A stretch of DNA of 64,000 nt from contig OY811979.1 of assembly GCA_963681505.1 (NCBI GenBank), positions 7,858,736 through 7,922,735 of the forward strand, read 5' to 3'. Position 1 is the first letter of the stretch; every line of letters starts with the position of its first letter. Below the pieces are notes generated by a model. That model did no database searches, was not told where the DNA came from, and saw only the letters and a list, made by a program, of their open reading frames with translations. This stretch comes from Eunapius fragilis (lineage: Eukaryota; Porifera; Demospongiae; Spongillida; Spongillidae). This document shows, one piece after another, positions 10,062 to 21,340 of the stretch. A program made the translations under genes and the position numbers.

Positions 10062-10586
10062 GTGATTGTTGATGCTGGAGGTAAAAAAAATGAAGACAAC
10101 GGGTTGCGTACTGCTCCTCCATGGATCATCTCAGATCTTCTGTCCAACTTTTTTGGTCCAGGAAGGACGCCAGTCATTGTAAAACAGGTGACCAATAGGT
10201 GTAACATTGGGTACTCTGCCTCTATCTGCTCGGATGATGGCATAGATGCATTGGTCAGCAGGATAAAGTCAAAGATTACTTATTACACATCGGAAGATCG
10301 TAGAATAGTGTTCATTCCTGCTGTCGACCTCTTTGTACAAGTTAAAGGAATGCTATCAATTAGCAGCATATCATGTGTCACGTACAGTGGCCGACAAGAA
10401 GATACTGAAAATGTGGCCAATTTTGCTGCATGGAAGGATGGCGAAGTGAAACTGATGGTAGCAACGAGTTCTTTTGGTGTAGGGATTGACTACCCTAATG
10501 TTCGGGACGTGACTTTGTTTGGACTACCGTCGTTAGCACATCGTTACTGTACATCAGTCCCGCGAATCAGTCGTGCAGGAACGTGA
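10062..10586 (+). pseudogene. RecQ-like helicase, C-terminal half
   Basis: The frame reads TNRCNIGYSAS, then RRIVFIPAVDLF (motif IV), then LMVATSSFGVGIDYPNVRDV (motif V) and LFGLPSLA. The motif VI QxxGRAGR expected next is absent. From 10535 to 10578 the sequence is instead a 43/44-bp copy of 11226-11269, read out of frame, followed by a stop. This is the second RecA-like domain of a RecQ-type helicase, cut at its end. It lies upstream of the N-terminal half on the same strand, the reverse of the order in an intact gene. Confidence 0.75.
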
Positions 10587-10616
10587 TTTTTCTAGGTAAG
10601 CAAGTGTTTTTGTATG

Positions 10617-11674
10617 CAGAATACTCCAAGACATCTGCCATAAAGCTGGCGAACAGTGCGATATCGAGGTTCCTTTTAATAGTATGACCTTTTCTATCAA
10701 GTATTGCTTCCTTTTTGGACAAGAATGAGAGCAACTTGTATAGTAGTGACCTATTCATGGATGAAGGCACAAGAATGACCACAGAAAAGATAAGAGGCAC
10801 GTTCTGCACACTTTTTTATGAGTACAGTGGGTCAGGCATCTCATTTTCTGATTACAGGCACGTTGCAAAATACTTCGCCCACAAGCTAAACTTGAATGTT
10901 GATGAGCCTGACGAGTCTGATGATGAGTTTGGAGTAACAAACACGTCTTCTGTGGACCAACAGTTCGGTCATAGCACAACCACGGCCAATCTGTGGTACG
11001 GACTGAGTGACCGTGACACGCTAACCACCAGGGAGCACCTCCTGGAGAGTTTCAAGACACTCTCTAGCAAGTGGCACACATTCATCAGAGGGGATGTCAC
11101 ACAGGTACAGCAAAGAGCCAAAGAAGTAGTAGTGCCTCACCGGAGTGAGGAAAATCCAAACTCTGGTGAAGCATTGCCCACACTGGCCACAGTAGAGGAC
11201 CTTAAAGGCAAGAATGACCATTTTGAGCACATCGTTACTGTACATCAGTCCCGCAAATCAGTCGTGCAGCTCAGGGTCTTTTTTGGTGACAGTTGTGCAG
11301 AATTCAAGTCACTGGAGCTACACGCAGCTGTTGACAATGCTCTACACACCAGAAATGATGTGTTGGCAATTCTACCGACTGGAGCTGGAAAGAGCCTTCT
11401 GTTTTTCTTATATGCATCTATGCATACGGAACGCACGTCCTTTGTAATAGTTCCTACCGTTTCCTTGGTATGTGACCTTATGAGAAGAGCAAAATCTCAC
11501 GGTATACGTTGCACCAATGATGCATCAAAAGTGTCCAATGAGCACTTGGTGTTTGTTACGCCAGAAGCAGCAGCAACCAGTGTGGCAGTCAGGGCACAAC
11601 TGATGCAACTGTATTGCAAGAAACGTTTGGGCACAATCTTTGTAGATGAAGCGGGGAGGGGGCCGGTTAGCTGA
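10617..11674 (+). pseudogene. RecQ-like helicase, N-terminal half, truncated at motif II
   Basis: After a likely acceptor (TTTTTGTATGCAG, 10604-10616), an open frame from 10715 contains FSDYRHVAKYFAHKL, QQFGHSTTTANLWYG and SSKWHTF. I recall this arrangement from the N-terminal part of transposon- or telomere-linked RecQ helicases. It then has LAILPTGAGKS (Walker A, near 11378) and TIFVDEA (motif II, near 11650), where coding stops in a purine-rich junction. An in-frame stop lies near 10688, upstream of the long frame. A duplicated 44-bp segment (11226-11269) also appears in the other half. The protein would be an ATP-dependent DNA unwinding enzyme. It is non-functional as arranged. Confidence 0.75.
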
Positions 11675-14070
11675 AGAGGGAGAGGTATATGAAGAGCGTG
11701 TGGTGTGTTTTTTGAGCTGGCTTGTCCTAACAACAATCATTCATAGCATGCTCCTTTCTATGAAGAGAAGGATTAAGGGGTGGGACACCATCTGGGACAA
11801 TGTAATCTATTTTTTAACCCCATTTATTGTTTAACCCTCCAATGACCAGCAAAATCACCCTTGTGATACTTTCTCTAAATTTCCAGGACAGGCAAAAGAA
11901 AAGTGATGCTCACATTGAAATGTAATGTATGACTAATTATAAATTCAGTGTATAATAATTACATAATCATGATCATTACATACATGTACGGATTACATAA
12001 AACTACTAAACTATACATATACAGTAACTAAACCACATTACATGCTGTACTGAGGAGAGCTCTGGCATTGCACCCAACCAAAGCTATGTTTAATAAACAA
12101 ATAAAAATGCTACGTACAGAACGAGCGATTTCAGATGTAGCTACACTACTGATATTGCTTACCTTCCAATGGCCTATTCCCTTCATTCCAGAGGTCACAT
12201 TGCAATATTGCACTGACTGCACCTCTCTGGCAAAGGGGAATCGAGCACTGGGACAGGTCACAGAGCGGGAAGAGGGAGAAACACAGGGCCTCTGCGCACT
12301 GCGGTGTGGCTACACTATTCACCAGTTCCTCAGAGGAGGGGCGCTGTGCGCTCAAGTACCTCCCTCTGATGAACTGGTGGCAGGGACCAGTGATCTCTAT
12401 GCTTACAGCAGTGCATTAACGTTTGTAGGGAAAAGTATAACATTTTGAAATGCAACTAAAAGTGGATATCATGCATGCTTCACCACACACAATGCCACAA
12501 CACATGCAGTCGTCTCTTACCTCATTGGTTAGCGGTGGTGGTTGTGGTACTGTGTTGCCTTTAGTAAATGGTGTGCAAGCATGTGAGTGCATCGATGTAT
12601 TCATATGTTATGACATCATCACCTATACCTACACGTGCCACACACGCACACACATGTACCACACACACACACACACACACACACAACACACACACACACT
12701 AACTCGAATACTGATAATCGTACTAATCAATGTTGTACTCACTGTGTGATTGTTAGATTTTGGTGCTACACCTTGACTGTACGGTTCCAAACTAATAGCC
12801 AAGCCATAATCCTCCTTGATGATTGGGAAATAACAAAGGTTACGTACAATGCAGGTAACAATGGTGCCATGGTTGTCCAGCTGGCCATGGTGTCATGAGG
12901 GATACATACATAGATCACTTTTCTTCTACTTCCAAGGTGCTCGAAACTCTGACAGAAATAAATTGAATAAGTTGTAAAAACAAAACGCACACACATTTCT
13001 CCAACAGCATAAGTTGCTATAGGTTAGTGATTATTGAACGTGGGTAATGATCTGCTAAGTAACACATGAACTCGTTACCGTTTTAAATGATGAATGTTAA
13101 GGTTGTTTTGGGAATATTACATTTCAGCAATCATATATTCGTTTCTTGCCACAAATTCTAGAAATGTATTGCCCCATACCGTATGTACATGTTATAGAAT
13201 CACTCCGCTAGCTGTATCCGAAGCCTGATAGGTCACGGAGGTAAAACTTATCATAACTCCAGCACAGAACATACTTCTAATGCCAAATTTTAATTACTAG
13301 TTGGAAAATGGTGTCCAAACAAACGGTGACTTTTCGCAATACATGTCAAACTTAATGCAGCGGTGAACCATTTAATAAAATTACATACGTGCCACACCTC
13401 CATTTCTATGTATTATTTTTGCGGAGTGATTATGATATAAAAATCGTAGCCATGCTTACCCACTATCTGAAACCTTACGCATGGCCAGAGTTTAATAAGC
13501 AATCTCTGAATCTTAATTGGAATCTCATTTTTCGCCTAGCAGGTAATCCTTTACTTTACGGGGACAATTGAAATTCATGATTACCATGATGCGATAAGCC
13601 TACCCACAAGTCGACAATAAATATGAAATCATTCATCTAAAAATCATTTCCCTCCATATTGGCATGCTCACTGTCAGCGCACACCACCACCACCATCACC
13701 GCTACCAAACCCCACCGCGGCCACATACTTCCTTGCCCCTAACTTTACCACTAATTTTGCGGTCACTGTGGTACTACCCGCGCCCGCTCTTTCATGCAAG
13801 CGCTGTCCACGTGCTATTTTGTCACATGCCAGTTCAATCCTACCTCGGCCTCGACTCGGAAATCCAATCCACAACGTCTACAAGTTTCGGTACCAAGTTT
13901 CTTTCACTTCGAACGTTGTAAACCACACCGATGAAGGAAGCGCTACCATACTCTGTAATCTTTAATCACGTGATGTAGTAATAACTAACCTTCATTCCAG
14001 TAGTGATTACGTATTGCAGCGAACCAATCAAAATTCAGCCCGCCACTTGGGCGTCCCGCAATTGTGACCT
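11675..14070. other. Mostly non-coding; a CA microsatellite
   Basis: I recognise no gene. (CA)n lies at about 12660-12702. A 126-codon open frame at 12068-12448 has no motif I know and contains mirrored CTCCCTCTGATGAACTGGTG / CACCAGTTCCTCAGAGG segments near 12320 and 12360, so it is more likely repeat sequence. Short palindromic CATG and ACGT strings are frequent. Confidence 0.4.
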
Positions 14071-14837
14071 ATAGACCTTTTTCATCACATGACCAAGTTA
14101 CATTAAACGTGACGTCATTTACGTAAGCCGCCATCTTGGTGCACAGCTGGCATAGACACGACCATAGATTTATCTACGCAAAGACTAATTCCGCTTCAGA
14201 AAACTGATGTCAAAGATATTATACGGAATAATTCCTCTCAAGATACATCAGCAAGACTGCTATCATTATAACGCGTACGTATAAGGCTCGGATAATCCGT
14301 TTTGCGTTGAGCTTGTATTTTCCCCTTTGGACGCCTGCAGGCCGGCTGCGAGCAATTCGGTATCTTATTTTGTGCTGCAAACAAATTTCGAAGCAATTCA
14401 TACATGCAGTTTAAAAATTAAGCCCCCTATACAACCAACATTAGCGGCTGCATGGCCTGTCAGAGACTAAATCTGGGTCTGTCACTGATGCATGCATGCA
14501 TGCACAAATATTTCGGTCGCTTTAATTTTGATCCGGCCGGACCAAATGAAAACGAGCGCCAGAAATATTCCGGCCGGGCTGAAATTGAATGGGGAGATCA
14601 CCTGCATGCATGTATATGTACGCCAATACGAAAGTGTTCATAGCGAACATGTACGTGTCTATAAGCTACAAGATATGTGATCGCAGTGCATAATGGGTTC
14701 TGGCCAACTTCTGGGTGGCCTTTCGTCCATGCATGTGTTCTCGCTCCGCTTTCGGCAGTCAGTATTGGCACATAAACATATACAAGCATCAAATGGGTGC
14801 ATTTCAAGTAGAGAACCGCGTGGTGTGTGTGTGTGTG

Positions 14838-14882
<45 letters not shown>

Positions 14883-15379
14883 ACAACAAAGCGACGCGTA
14901 TCTGCCATATCCATTTGCGTATAAGCTCCTTTCGTGATGTTTCATATACGCTCACAGCTGATATCAGGTGTCATAACTACGTACGGCTGCTCTGACGCCG
15001 TTCGCATCCTTTTACAGTGACCAAGTTGTAGAGTCGGTATAACCAATCTTGGTTGAATTTGTTATACAGTGTAGCCAGCTGGCTTTCGGGATTGAAAGGC
15101 ACTCGATATTTGCTAGCGTCGTCTTTATTATGCCTTGTCTTGAAAGAGCATCGAGGCAGCCGTCTCTTCGTCTTTGGCTGAGCTCGCGTTCACGTTCTCC
15201 TCCAATGTGGTTAATAACATTCGATGGAAAGAGAGATCTTTATTCTTTATCAATCACAGAACACTTGAAACACCAAACTACTGCATGCACAATGCAATAG
15301 TACCTGTGCACCAAGATGGCCGCCACCGGTGTTTCACGTGATCTAGTTAATTATCTTGTGACACATGAAAAAGGTCTAT
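14071..15379. mobile_element. TIR-bounded element, 1.3 kb, class unknown
   Basis: Inverted arms of about 76 bp lie at 14071-14146 (ATAGACCTTTTTCATCACAT through GCCATCTTGGTGCACAG) and at 15304-15379 (mirror). No transposase lies between them; the interior holds a (GT)n tract and short open frames. A clear target duplication is not visible. It ends 140 bp before the ISXO2-type transposase and could be a non-autonomous relative, but no shared terminus was found. Confidence 0.5.
14822..14882. repeat. (GT)n microsatellite
   Basis: About 60 bp of GT repeats with one GC interruption, inside the TIR element. Confidence 0.95.
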
Positions 15380-15518
15380 GCTTGCAGTTTCTATTGCGGT
15401 TGGATCAGACAGCGCGGGCTAAATTTTCATTGGCTAAAATAGGCGCGCATTATAGTTTTGTTTCAGTATATAAGCCGCATGATAAAAGTAGTGCAGAACT
15501 CTAAAAATTCATTTCAGT

Positions 15519-16363
15519 ATGGCTTTTGGACCTTTCGACCTGCCTCTCGAGTACTGGACATATAAACGCCTTCTTAGAGAGGTTCTTGTCGATTTTGATG
15601 CAACTATAGAATGGTGTCAAGCGAATGGCCTCTTGTCACGCCACCGAACATGTTCCATATGCGGAAACGACATGGAACTGGAAACACGAGATGGGATTGA
15701 TGGTTTGAGGTAGGAATTTGAACATTAAAAAATAAAAACACTGCATAATTATTATGCCACAATGTTTACAGATGGAGATGTTGCATAAGATTATGCAGAT
15801 CGAGTACGTCTATCAGGTCGGGCTCATGGTTTTCACATAGCCATCTGAGCATAGAGCAGATTCTGGAGCTCACTTTATTTTGGAGTGAAAAGCTTCCACT
15901 AAAAACCGCTGTGAAATGGAGCGGAGTAACTGAGAAGACTGTAATAGACTGGTTTAATTTCTGCCGTGATACCTGTGCGGAATTCTTGCATGATCATTCC
16001 ACCCCCATCGGTGGCCCAGGAAAAATAGTCGAAATAGATGAGTCGAAGTTTGGCAAGCGTAAGTACCATCGAGGGCGTCATGTGGATGGTCGATGGGTGA
16101 TTGGCGGTATCGAGAGAGGAAGCGATAATATGTTTTTGCAAATCGTAGACTCGAGAGACGCAAGAACACTTATTCCTATCATACAAGCAAACGTGCAGCA
16201 AGGTTCTATCATTCACACGGACGATTGGAAGGCATATCGCAGGCTGCCACGCTACGGTTATGCCCATCATATCGTCAACCACAGCGAAAACTTCGTGGAT
16301 CCCACCACTGGAGCTCACACACAAACAATTGAGTCAACATGGGGGCATGTGAAATCTAAATAG
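15519..16363 (+). CDS. ISXO2/Merlin-type DDE transposase, one intron, C-terminus short
   Basis: Exon 1 is 15519-15709 and exon 2 is 15772-16363. The 62-bp GT-AG intron joins GGTTTGAG to ATGGAGATG in frame, giving about 260 residues. The N-terminal part has a zinc-ribbon-like pair of cysteines (CSICG). The IS1595/ISXO2 core follows: WSGVTEKTVIDWFNFCRD, EIDESKFGKRKYHRGR with the first Asp, HTDDWKAYRRL with the second Asp, and HTQTIESTWGHVKSK with the final acidic residue. A TAG follows VKSK where relatives continue about 30 residues, so the tail may have been lost by one base change. Eukaryotic members are called Merlin. The start follows TTTCAGT in a clean context. I found no terminal repeats. 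Confidence 0.85.
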
Positions 16364-17181
16364 AAGAAAATGCACGGCACTAGTACACTACTGTTCCGAG
16401 TGGGTCAAAAAGGGTATAATTGGAACAATGCTAAACATGCCGGAAAAATGGCGTCATTAAACTCATTATCTTAATGCATTGTTTGGAGCCACTTTTTGCA
16501 CAACCAGAATGAAACGCAGCAACACAGAGAGTCTAGGCATGTAGAAAGGACCTTTCTGTACACATTTGTACCTAATTCAGATGCAGAAAGTTATTTATAC
16601 TCAGCGGGGAGGTGTTTCTATTGTACGCATGTGCAATTGGTGCGGGAGACTACTATTAGTCTGATTCAAAGTGTTCCCGTCTGGAAGTTTTTCGAGACAT
16701 GCCACACCATCCGACATTACGTGCTGACATTGTTCTATATATCAAGATACATTTCAAAGTGGCTCTGTTATAATCTTGCTAGTTTTTCGAGCACAAAAAG
16801 TACGAATATTCGACTTTTTTGCATGGTAGACTGGAATACGACACAACGCTGTCTTGAGAGAAATGCTTTCCTTAATATTGGGGATGCACTTTATTGCATT
16901 CAAAGTACTATGCGATTGTTCAAAGCTCACAGTTGACTGTACTTTATACCCTCCCGGTCGCTTCGACCTGACTTAGTGACACGCCCTCCTACATGCAACA
17001 TGCATGCGTGTTAATACAATGGCATACCCATTAAGTAAAAATACATACGTCTGTCCATTGATTCCTTACCACACACACGCACACACACATGCACACACAC
17101 ACATGCACACACATACACACAGATCACAGCTATATGCATGCACAGGAATACAGAAAAAAAAACACAATTATTTATAATATT
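16364..17181. other. No gene recognised; short CA tracts
   Basis: It holds the 3' flank of the transposase and CA-rich microsatellite sequence at 17070-17120. One open frame of 146 codons (16496-16936) has no recognised motif and is likely chance. Confidence 0.4.
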
Positions 17182-17472
17182 ACAAGTAAATAAAAACATT
17201 CTCTAACGAGAGAGTTGTTGGTATATAGGATTGACCAATGGTGGTGTAAAAAGCATGGAAACAAGAGTGGCAGAAATATTATTGGAAAATTGAAATAGGC
17301 CTATATTTAGCCCATTATTCAGGCATGTGTGTTGTATTGTGTGCTAAATATAGGCCTATTTCAATTTTCCAATAATATTTCTGCCACTCTTGTTTCCATG
17401 CTTTTTACACCACCATTGGTCAATCCTATATACCAACAACTCTCTCGTTAGAGAATGTTTTTATTTACTTGT
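17182..17472. mobile_element. Foldback MITE, near-perfect 129-bp arms
   Basis: The left arm 17182-17310 and right arm 17344-17472 are reverse complements with no mismatch that I could find by eye, around a 33-bp loop. The termini read ACAAGTAAATAAAAACATTC, and CTATATTTAG lies at the loop edge. The same design recurs at 36.3, 48.7, 51.5, 54.8, 56.0, 56.3 and 60.9 kb. There is no coding capacity. Confidence 0.9.
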
Positions 17473-17550
17473 TTCATAAGTTTTTTTTCACCCTGTCATA
17501 GCAGTATCATAGTCAATAATCAAATGTAGGAAGAGGATGGATGATCCCCT

Positions 17551-17820
17551 TTATCTCTTAATGCAAGAACAAATAACTTTAATAGTACTGCTGGTGGTGG
17601 GGGCAGCACTGATGGTGCAGGCAGGAGCGCCGGTGGGGGCAGCGCTGGTGGTGCCGGCGGGAGTAGCTGCTGGTAGTGGTGTGGGCAGTGCTGCTGGTGG
17701 TGGTGGCAGAAGCGGGGCTTCTGGAGGTGGTGGGGTGAAGGGGAGAGGAGTTGAAGGATGAATGTACTCTTCCTCCTCCGACCCCTCGTTGGTGAAAAAC
17801 CCGCGAAGGTCGTCAGCCAT
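17551..17820 (-). CDS. Hypothetical acidic, proline-rich first exon
   Basis: The frame starts MADDLRGFFTNEGSEEEEY and continues with Pro/Ala/Thr-rich low-complexity sequence that ends in GT/CT repeats. The acidic start looks protein-like. I know no family for it. The plus-strand reading (Gly/Ala/Val) is a shadow. It could be a first exon of an unseen gene or chance coding over a GC-rich repeat. Confidence 0.25.
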   Translation of the reverse strand: MADDLRGFFTNEGSEEEEYIHPSTPLPFTPPPPEAPLLPPPPAALPTPLPAATPAGTTSAAPTGAPACTISAAPTTSSTIKVICSCIKR

Positions 17821-17829
17821 CTACATATA

Positions 17830-18340
17830 CGTAACAGAGAGTATGATTAAATTTTTACTTCTTTATTTTTTAAAGCAAAGTGCAGAGCCTTTACACATCT
17901 ACATAGAGTATTATTAAATTTTTACCTCTTTTTGCTAGCGGATGAGTGGCTTTTATACCTGCAAAGCCTTAACACGTGTGCAGACTGTGCTATAATTATA
18001 CTAGTCCAATTCCATCATATTAATGACAGAGAGGGAAGGGGTGTATGCGTGTCAGTTGTGCTAAAATTCTATTGGTCAAATTTGATCCAGTAAAAATGGT
18101 CCCATCTAAACATGGAGGTGTAGCCTACATGCAGTTAAGTTGTATAGATGGGTAGTGTGGGAACTAAGGAAGTGAACTACATGGCAGCATGTAGATCGAT
18201 AGATAAGGATATGTTCTCAGGTGAGGTTCTATCTGTAGACAGGGTCTGCAGCTTTATAAGTGTGGGCAGAAGGTCTGTTTTTATTTCACTACATAAATGT
18301 GAGTGTGCTGCTAGAAGTACCTGATGGTGGCTTATCTTAC
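17830..18340. other. No gene recognised
   Basis: AT-rich spacer, with a repeated TATTATTAAATTTTTAC-type string near 17850 and 17910. Nothing else stands out. Confidence 0.3.
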
Positions 18341-18646
18341 TTACTGCTGCACAGGCAGATCACTACCCCTAAGAATAGCTTTTTCAAGACCATCATTATA
18401 CTCCATTGGTGCATGAGATTTGAGTTTATACAAGGAGTAGCTATATGGGAAAAGGATATAGTTGCAGCTATTTAGTTCTCAGCCCTTGCAACTGTAACTA
18501 TATTCATACAGTTGCGGCTAAACAAGGAAGTCTTCAGATAAGGAAGCTTTATCAGATTAAAACAATAGACACTACTGTACACACAGTTGAGTCACCATGC
18601 ATGCTTTACATGTAAAGTGAATGGTTTTGTGCAGATCCGTGCTGTA

Positions 18647-18733
18647 CATAGTCGGGCGGGCCCTACTACCCACAGGTAGTAGGGTGACAAACCCGATCAA
18701 ACGCGGTAGTAGGGCCGCCGGCCCGACTATGCT
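18647..18733. repeat. Short palindromic insertion
   Basis: Arms TAGTCGGGC...CCCTACTACC and GGTAGTAGGG...GCCCGACTA face each other. It is GC-rich within AT-rich surroundings. Probably a miniature foldback element. Confidence 0.6.
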
Positions 18734-18788
18734 GTAAAAATGCTCCATGCACAGCTTATTAATGTTAATACAACATGTCATAACATAC

Positions 18789-19263
18789 CTTTGGGTGGTA
18801 GTGGTAGTTCTGTGACCCCTGCGTACCGCGTCCTCTCGGCAGCACATTTAGCCAATCAGACAGCGGGATCATTTCAGTGCCGACTCTTTCAGATGCTTTA
18901 ATGGTAGCTGATATTTCTCCCTATTAGCAGTGCGATTTACCTCGAGTTCCTTTTCATATCGCCGCCTTTAGTTTTATCAGCACGGTTCTCCTCGAGGTTC
19001 TTCATATCGCCGCCTTTGAGCAGCACGGTTCTTCTTGGGGTCCTCTTCGTATCGCCACCTTTTAGCAGATCGCTTAGGTTCAATATCGGCCTTGTAGCTG
19101 TCGCGTACGGAGGCCTTCTTCATTTCGGGATCGGCCTTGTAGCTGTCGCGTACAGCGGCCTTCTTTTCTTTGGGATTGGCCTTGTAGAGCGCTCGGGCTT
19201 TAGCTTTGTTCTCGTATTGCTTTGGAGGTATTCCGCTCGTTGCTTAGATCTCTTCTTTTGCAT
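18789..19263 (-). pseudogene. First exon of hairpin-family gene, lysine-rich repeats
   Basis: Minus-strand reading contains RSKQRAEYLQS. After a frame change, tandem units follow: YKANPKEKKAAVRDSYKADP, then MKKASVRDSYKADIE, then RSAKRWRYEEDPKKNR. The exon ends at a splice donor (CCACCCAAAG then GTATGT at 18788). The other copies share the same donor context. I recall similar YKADPEKKxASVRDSY repeats at the N-terminus of large transposon-encoded proteins, perhaps Helitron or PIF1-like, in sponge genomes, but no helicase is visible here. At least one frameshift. Confidence 0.55.
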
Positions 19264-19809
19264 TTTTAGAAAAAGAACTTCACTATTAGCCAACGTAACA
19301 ACTAATATATTAAATTGGATAAATTTAGTGCAGGTTAGAGTATTTATAACTGCCTAAAATTATTAATAAATAGAACTTGATATATGTATGTCTATATGAC
19401 ATGTAAGGATAACGTGCCGGTAAATTTCGAAGCGATTGGTACTATTCCCGTCCTCCAAAACCGTTCCTAGCTCGAGTTATACCTTCCTAAGAAGAAGAAG
19501 ACGACGACGACGACGACGACGACGACGATGGAGAATTATTTTGGGACTGGGCACGAGAAACAGGAAATTGTTTGTTTCTCTATAACCACACCGTTTTATG
19601 ACACGGAACCAACGTAGACCTGTAGATCGTTGTGCTCTCATTCCGTCGCGATAAAGAGATAAGTGATCCGTTTCTCCGTTGTCCCTCTAGACGCTAGTGA
19701 AGTTTTATTAATGACATTCATCAACCCTCAATCAATCCTATATTGAACCTGCTGCCGCAGGTTCAGATATATATAAATCATCCTTAAGAAGTTTTTTAAG
19801 AGCCGCTGA

Positions 19810-20810
19810 GAGCTGGTTGTGCATGCATGGTTGTGTGCATCTGGTTGAGGAGCCAGAGCTAGTTGTGGGCCAGTACTGGTTGTGGTGCCAGGGCTGACCA
19901 GAGCCAGAGCTGGTTGTGGGGCCAGAGCTGGTTGTGGGACCTAGGCCCAGAGCTAGCTGTGGTGCCAGTGCTGGTTGTGGGGCCAAGCTGGTGGTTGTGG
20001 GGCTAGAGTTGGTTGTGGGTCCAGGGTATGGAGCCAGAGCTGGTTGTGGAGCCACGGCTGAATGTGGGTCCAGGGTATGGAACCAGAGCTGGTTGTGGGG
20101 TTAGGGCTGGTTGTGGTACCAGAGCTGGTTGTGGGCAGGGCTGGTTGTGGGGCCAGAGCTGGTTGTGGTGCCAGAGCTGGTTGTGGAGCCAGAGCTAGTT
20201 GTGGAGCCAGGGCTGGTTGTGGGTCCAGGGTATGGAGCCAGAGCTGGTTGTGGGACCAGAGCTGGTTGTGGAGCCAGGGCTGAATGTGGGTCCAGGGTAT
20301 GGAGCCAGAGCTGGTTGTGGAGCCAGAGCTAGTTGTGGAGCAAGGGCTGGTTGTGGGGCCAGAGCTGGTTGTGGGTCCGGCATGGAGCCAGAGCTGGTTG
20401 TGGGGCCACGGCTGGTTGTGGAGCCAGAGTTGGTCGTCGAATCAGGGCTGGTTGTGGAACCAGGGCTGACTGTGGGGCCAGGGCTGGTTGTGGAGCCAGA
20501 GCTGGTTGTGGGGTTGTGCATTCATGAGGTCAGGGTAGCACAGTTGTACATAGGCCAAGGGTTGGTGTGGGACCAGAGCTGGTTGTGAGGCATGGTTGTG
20601 GGCCAGAGCTGGTTGTGGATCATGCGTGCATGGGGTCAGGGCTGCATGGTTGTGCATAGGCCCAGAATTGGTTCTGAGGGTAGGGCTGATTGTAGATGGG
20701 GACATGCAGGTCTGGTTGCATGTGCATGGTGTCAGGGCTGGTTGTGCATAGGGTCAGGGTTGGGTTGTGGGGGTAGGGCTGGTTGTACATGGGTCAGGGC
20801 CAGTATGTGA
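19810..20810. repeat. 1-kb minisatellite, ~20-bp GAGCCAGAGCTGGTTGTGG unit
   Basis: About 45 imperfect tandem units of 18-24 bp. Variants include GGGCTGGTTGTGG, GGTCCAGGGTATGGAGCCAG and GCATGG-containing units toward the right end. Open frames on both strands (Gly/Ala/Val/Cys or Pro/Ser/Thr) are by-products of the repeat. Confidence 0.95.
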
Positions 20811-20899
20811 GACCATGCAAGCATGCATGGACATTAGAACCATTCATTTTCTAAATGCCAGTGTCTGTTGTATAAAACAGTCCGTGCACAACCAGGGTC

Positions 20900-21290
20900 A
20901 ACGACAAAGAAGAGGTTCCCGTATGGTGGGAGGAACCAGTACAATCAGAGCTCGAGGCGGGCCCCACCCTCGGTGCACAGCTGACCACACAGCAAAGAGA
21001 GGAGTTGGCTGGGGTACTGGAGGAGTTTGCAGCAGTATTCAGCAATCTTCCGGGACGGACAAGGCTGGCAGAACATCCCATCGAGTGTGGATCCATAAGA
21101 CCGATTAGGTTGCAATCGGCCCCATACCGAATCCCTCATGCATACAGGAAGGCTGTACAGCAAGAGATAAAGGAGATGCTGGAAGGAGGCATAATTGAAC
21201 CTTCAGCGAGTGAAAGGCGCCTACCCTATATGCCCAGGATCAACGATATACTGGACCAGTTGGGAAAGCCACAGTCCACAGTGCTCGAGG
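20900..21290 (+). pseudogene. Ty3/gypsy pol fragment (reverse transcriptase start, internal deletion)
   Basis: The plus-strand frame reads LEEFAAVFSNLPGRTRLAEH, SAPYRIPHAYRKAVQQEI and EMLEGGIIEPSASE, the start of a gypsy-type reverse transcriptase. It then jumps directly to LPYMPRINDILDQLGK, which normally lies about 40 residues later. The segment carrying SPIVLVKK and VDYRRLN is therefore deleted. Only this fragment remains. No LTR or YxDD box is seen. Confidence 0.75.
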
Positions 21291-21340
21291 ACTTCACACT
21301 TTTCCAAATATTTCTTATACTTAGTCGAGTACTGGGCTGA

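Larger units (their letters stand above)
18350..19770 (-). mobile_element. Hairpin-family element copy, fairly long
   Basis: Right end: hairpin 19745-19764 (GAACCTGC, loop TGCC, GCAGGTTC) preceded by CAATCCTATATT. Next inward is the conserved tail (19425-19740) with a GAAGAAGAAGACGACG stretch, then an AT-rich promoter-like gap, then a first exon on the minus strand (19263-18789). Further inward (18360-18475) lies sequence homologous to 41.04-41.11 kb, reading GLEKAILRGSDL on the minus strand. The left end is not found. A short palindrome at 18647-18733 is inserted. Same family as 8.6, 41.4, 54.1-59.1 and 59.8-60.4 kb. Confidence 0.6.

Noticed and set aside
12068..12448. 126-codon ORF as a gene
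   Set aside because: No recognised motif, inverted repeat content, no splice support.
19810..20810. Several overlapping Gly/Val/Ala/Cys-rich ORFs, silk- or keratin-like
   Set aside because: Open frames exist on both strands only because the minisatellite lacks stops; no start context or splice signals.
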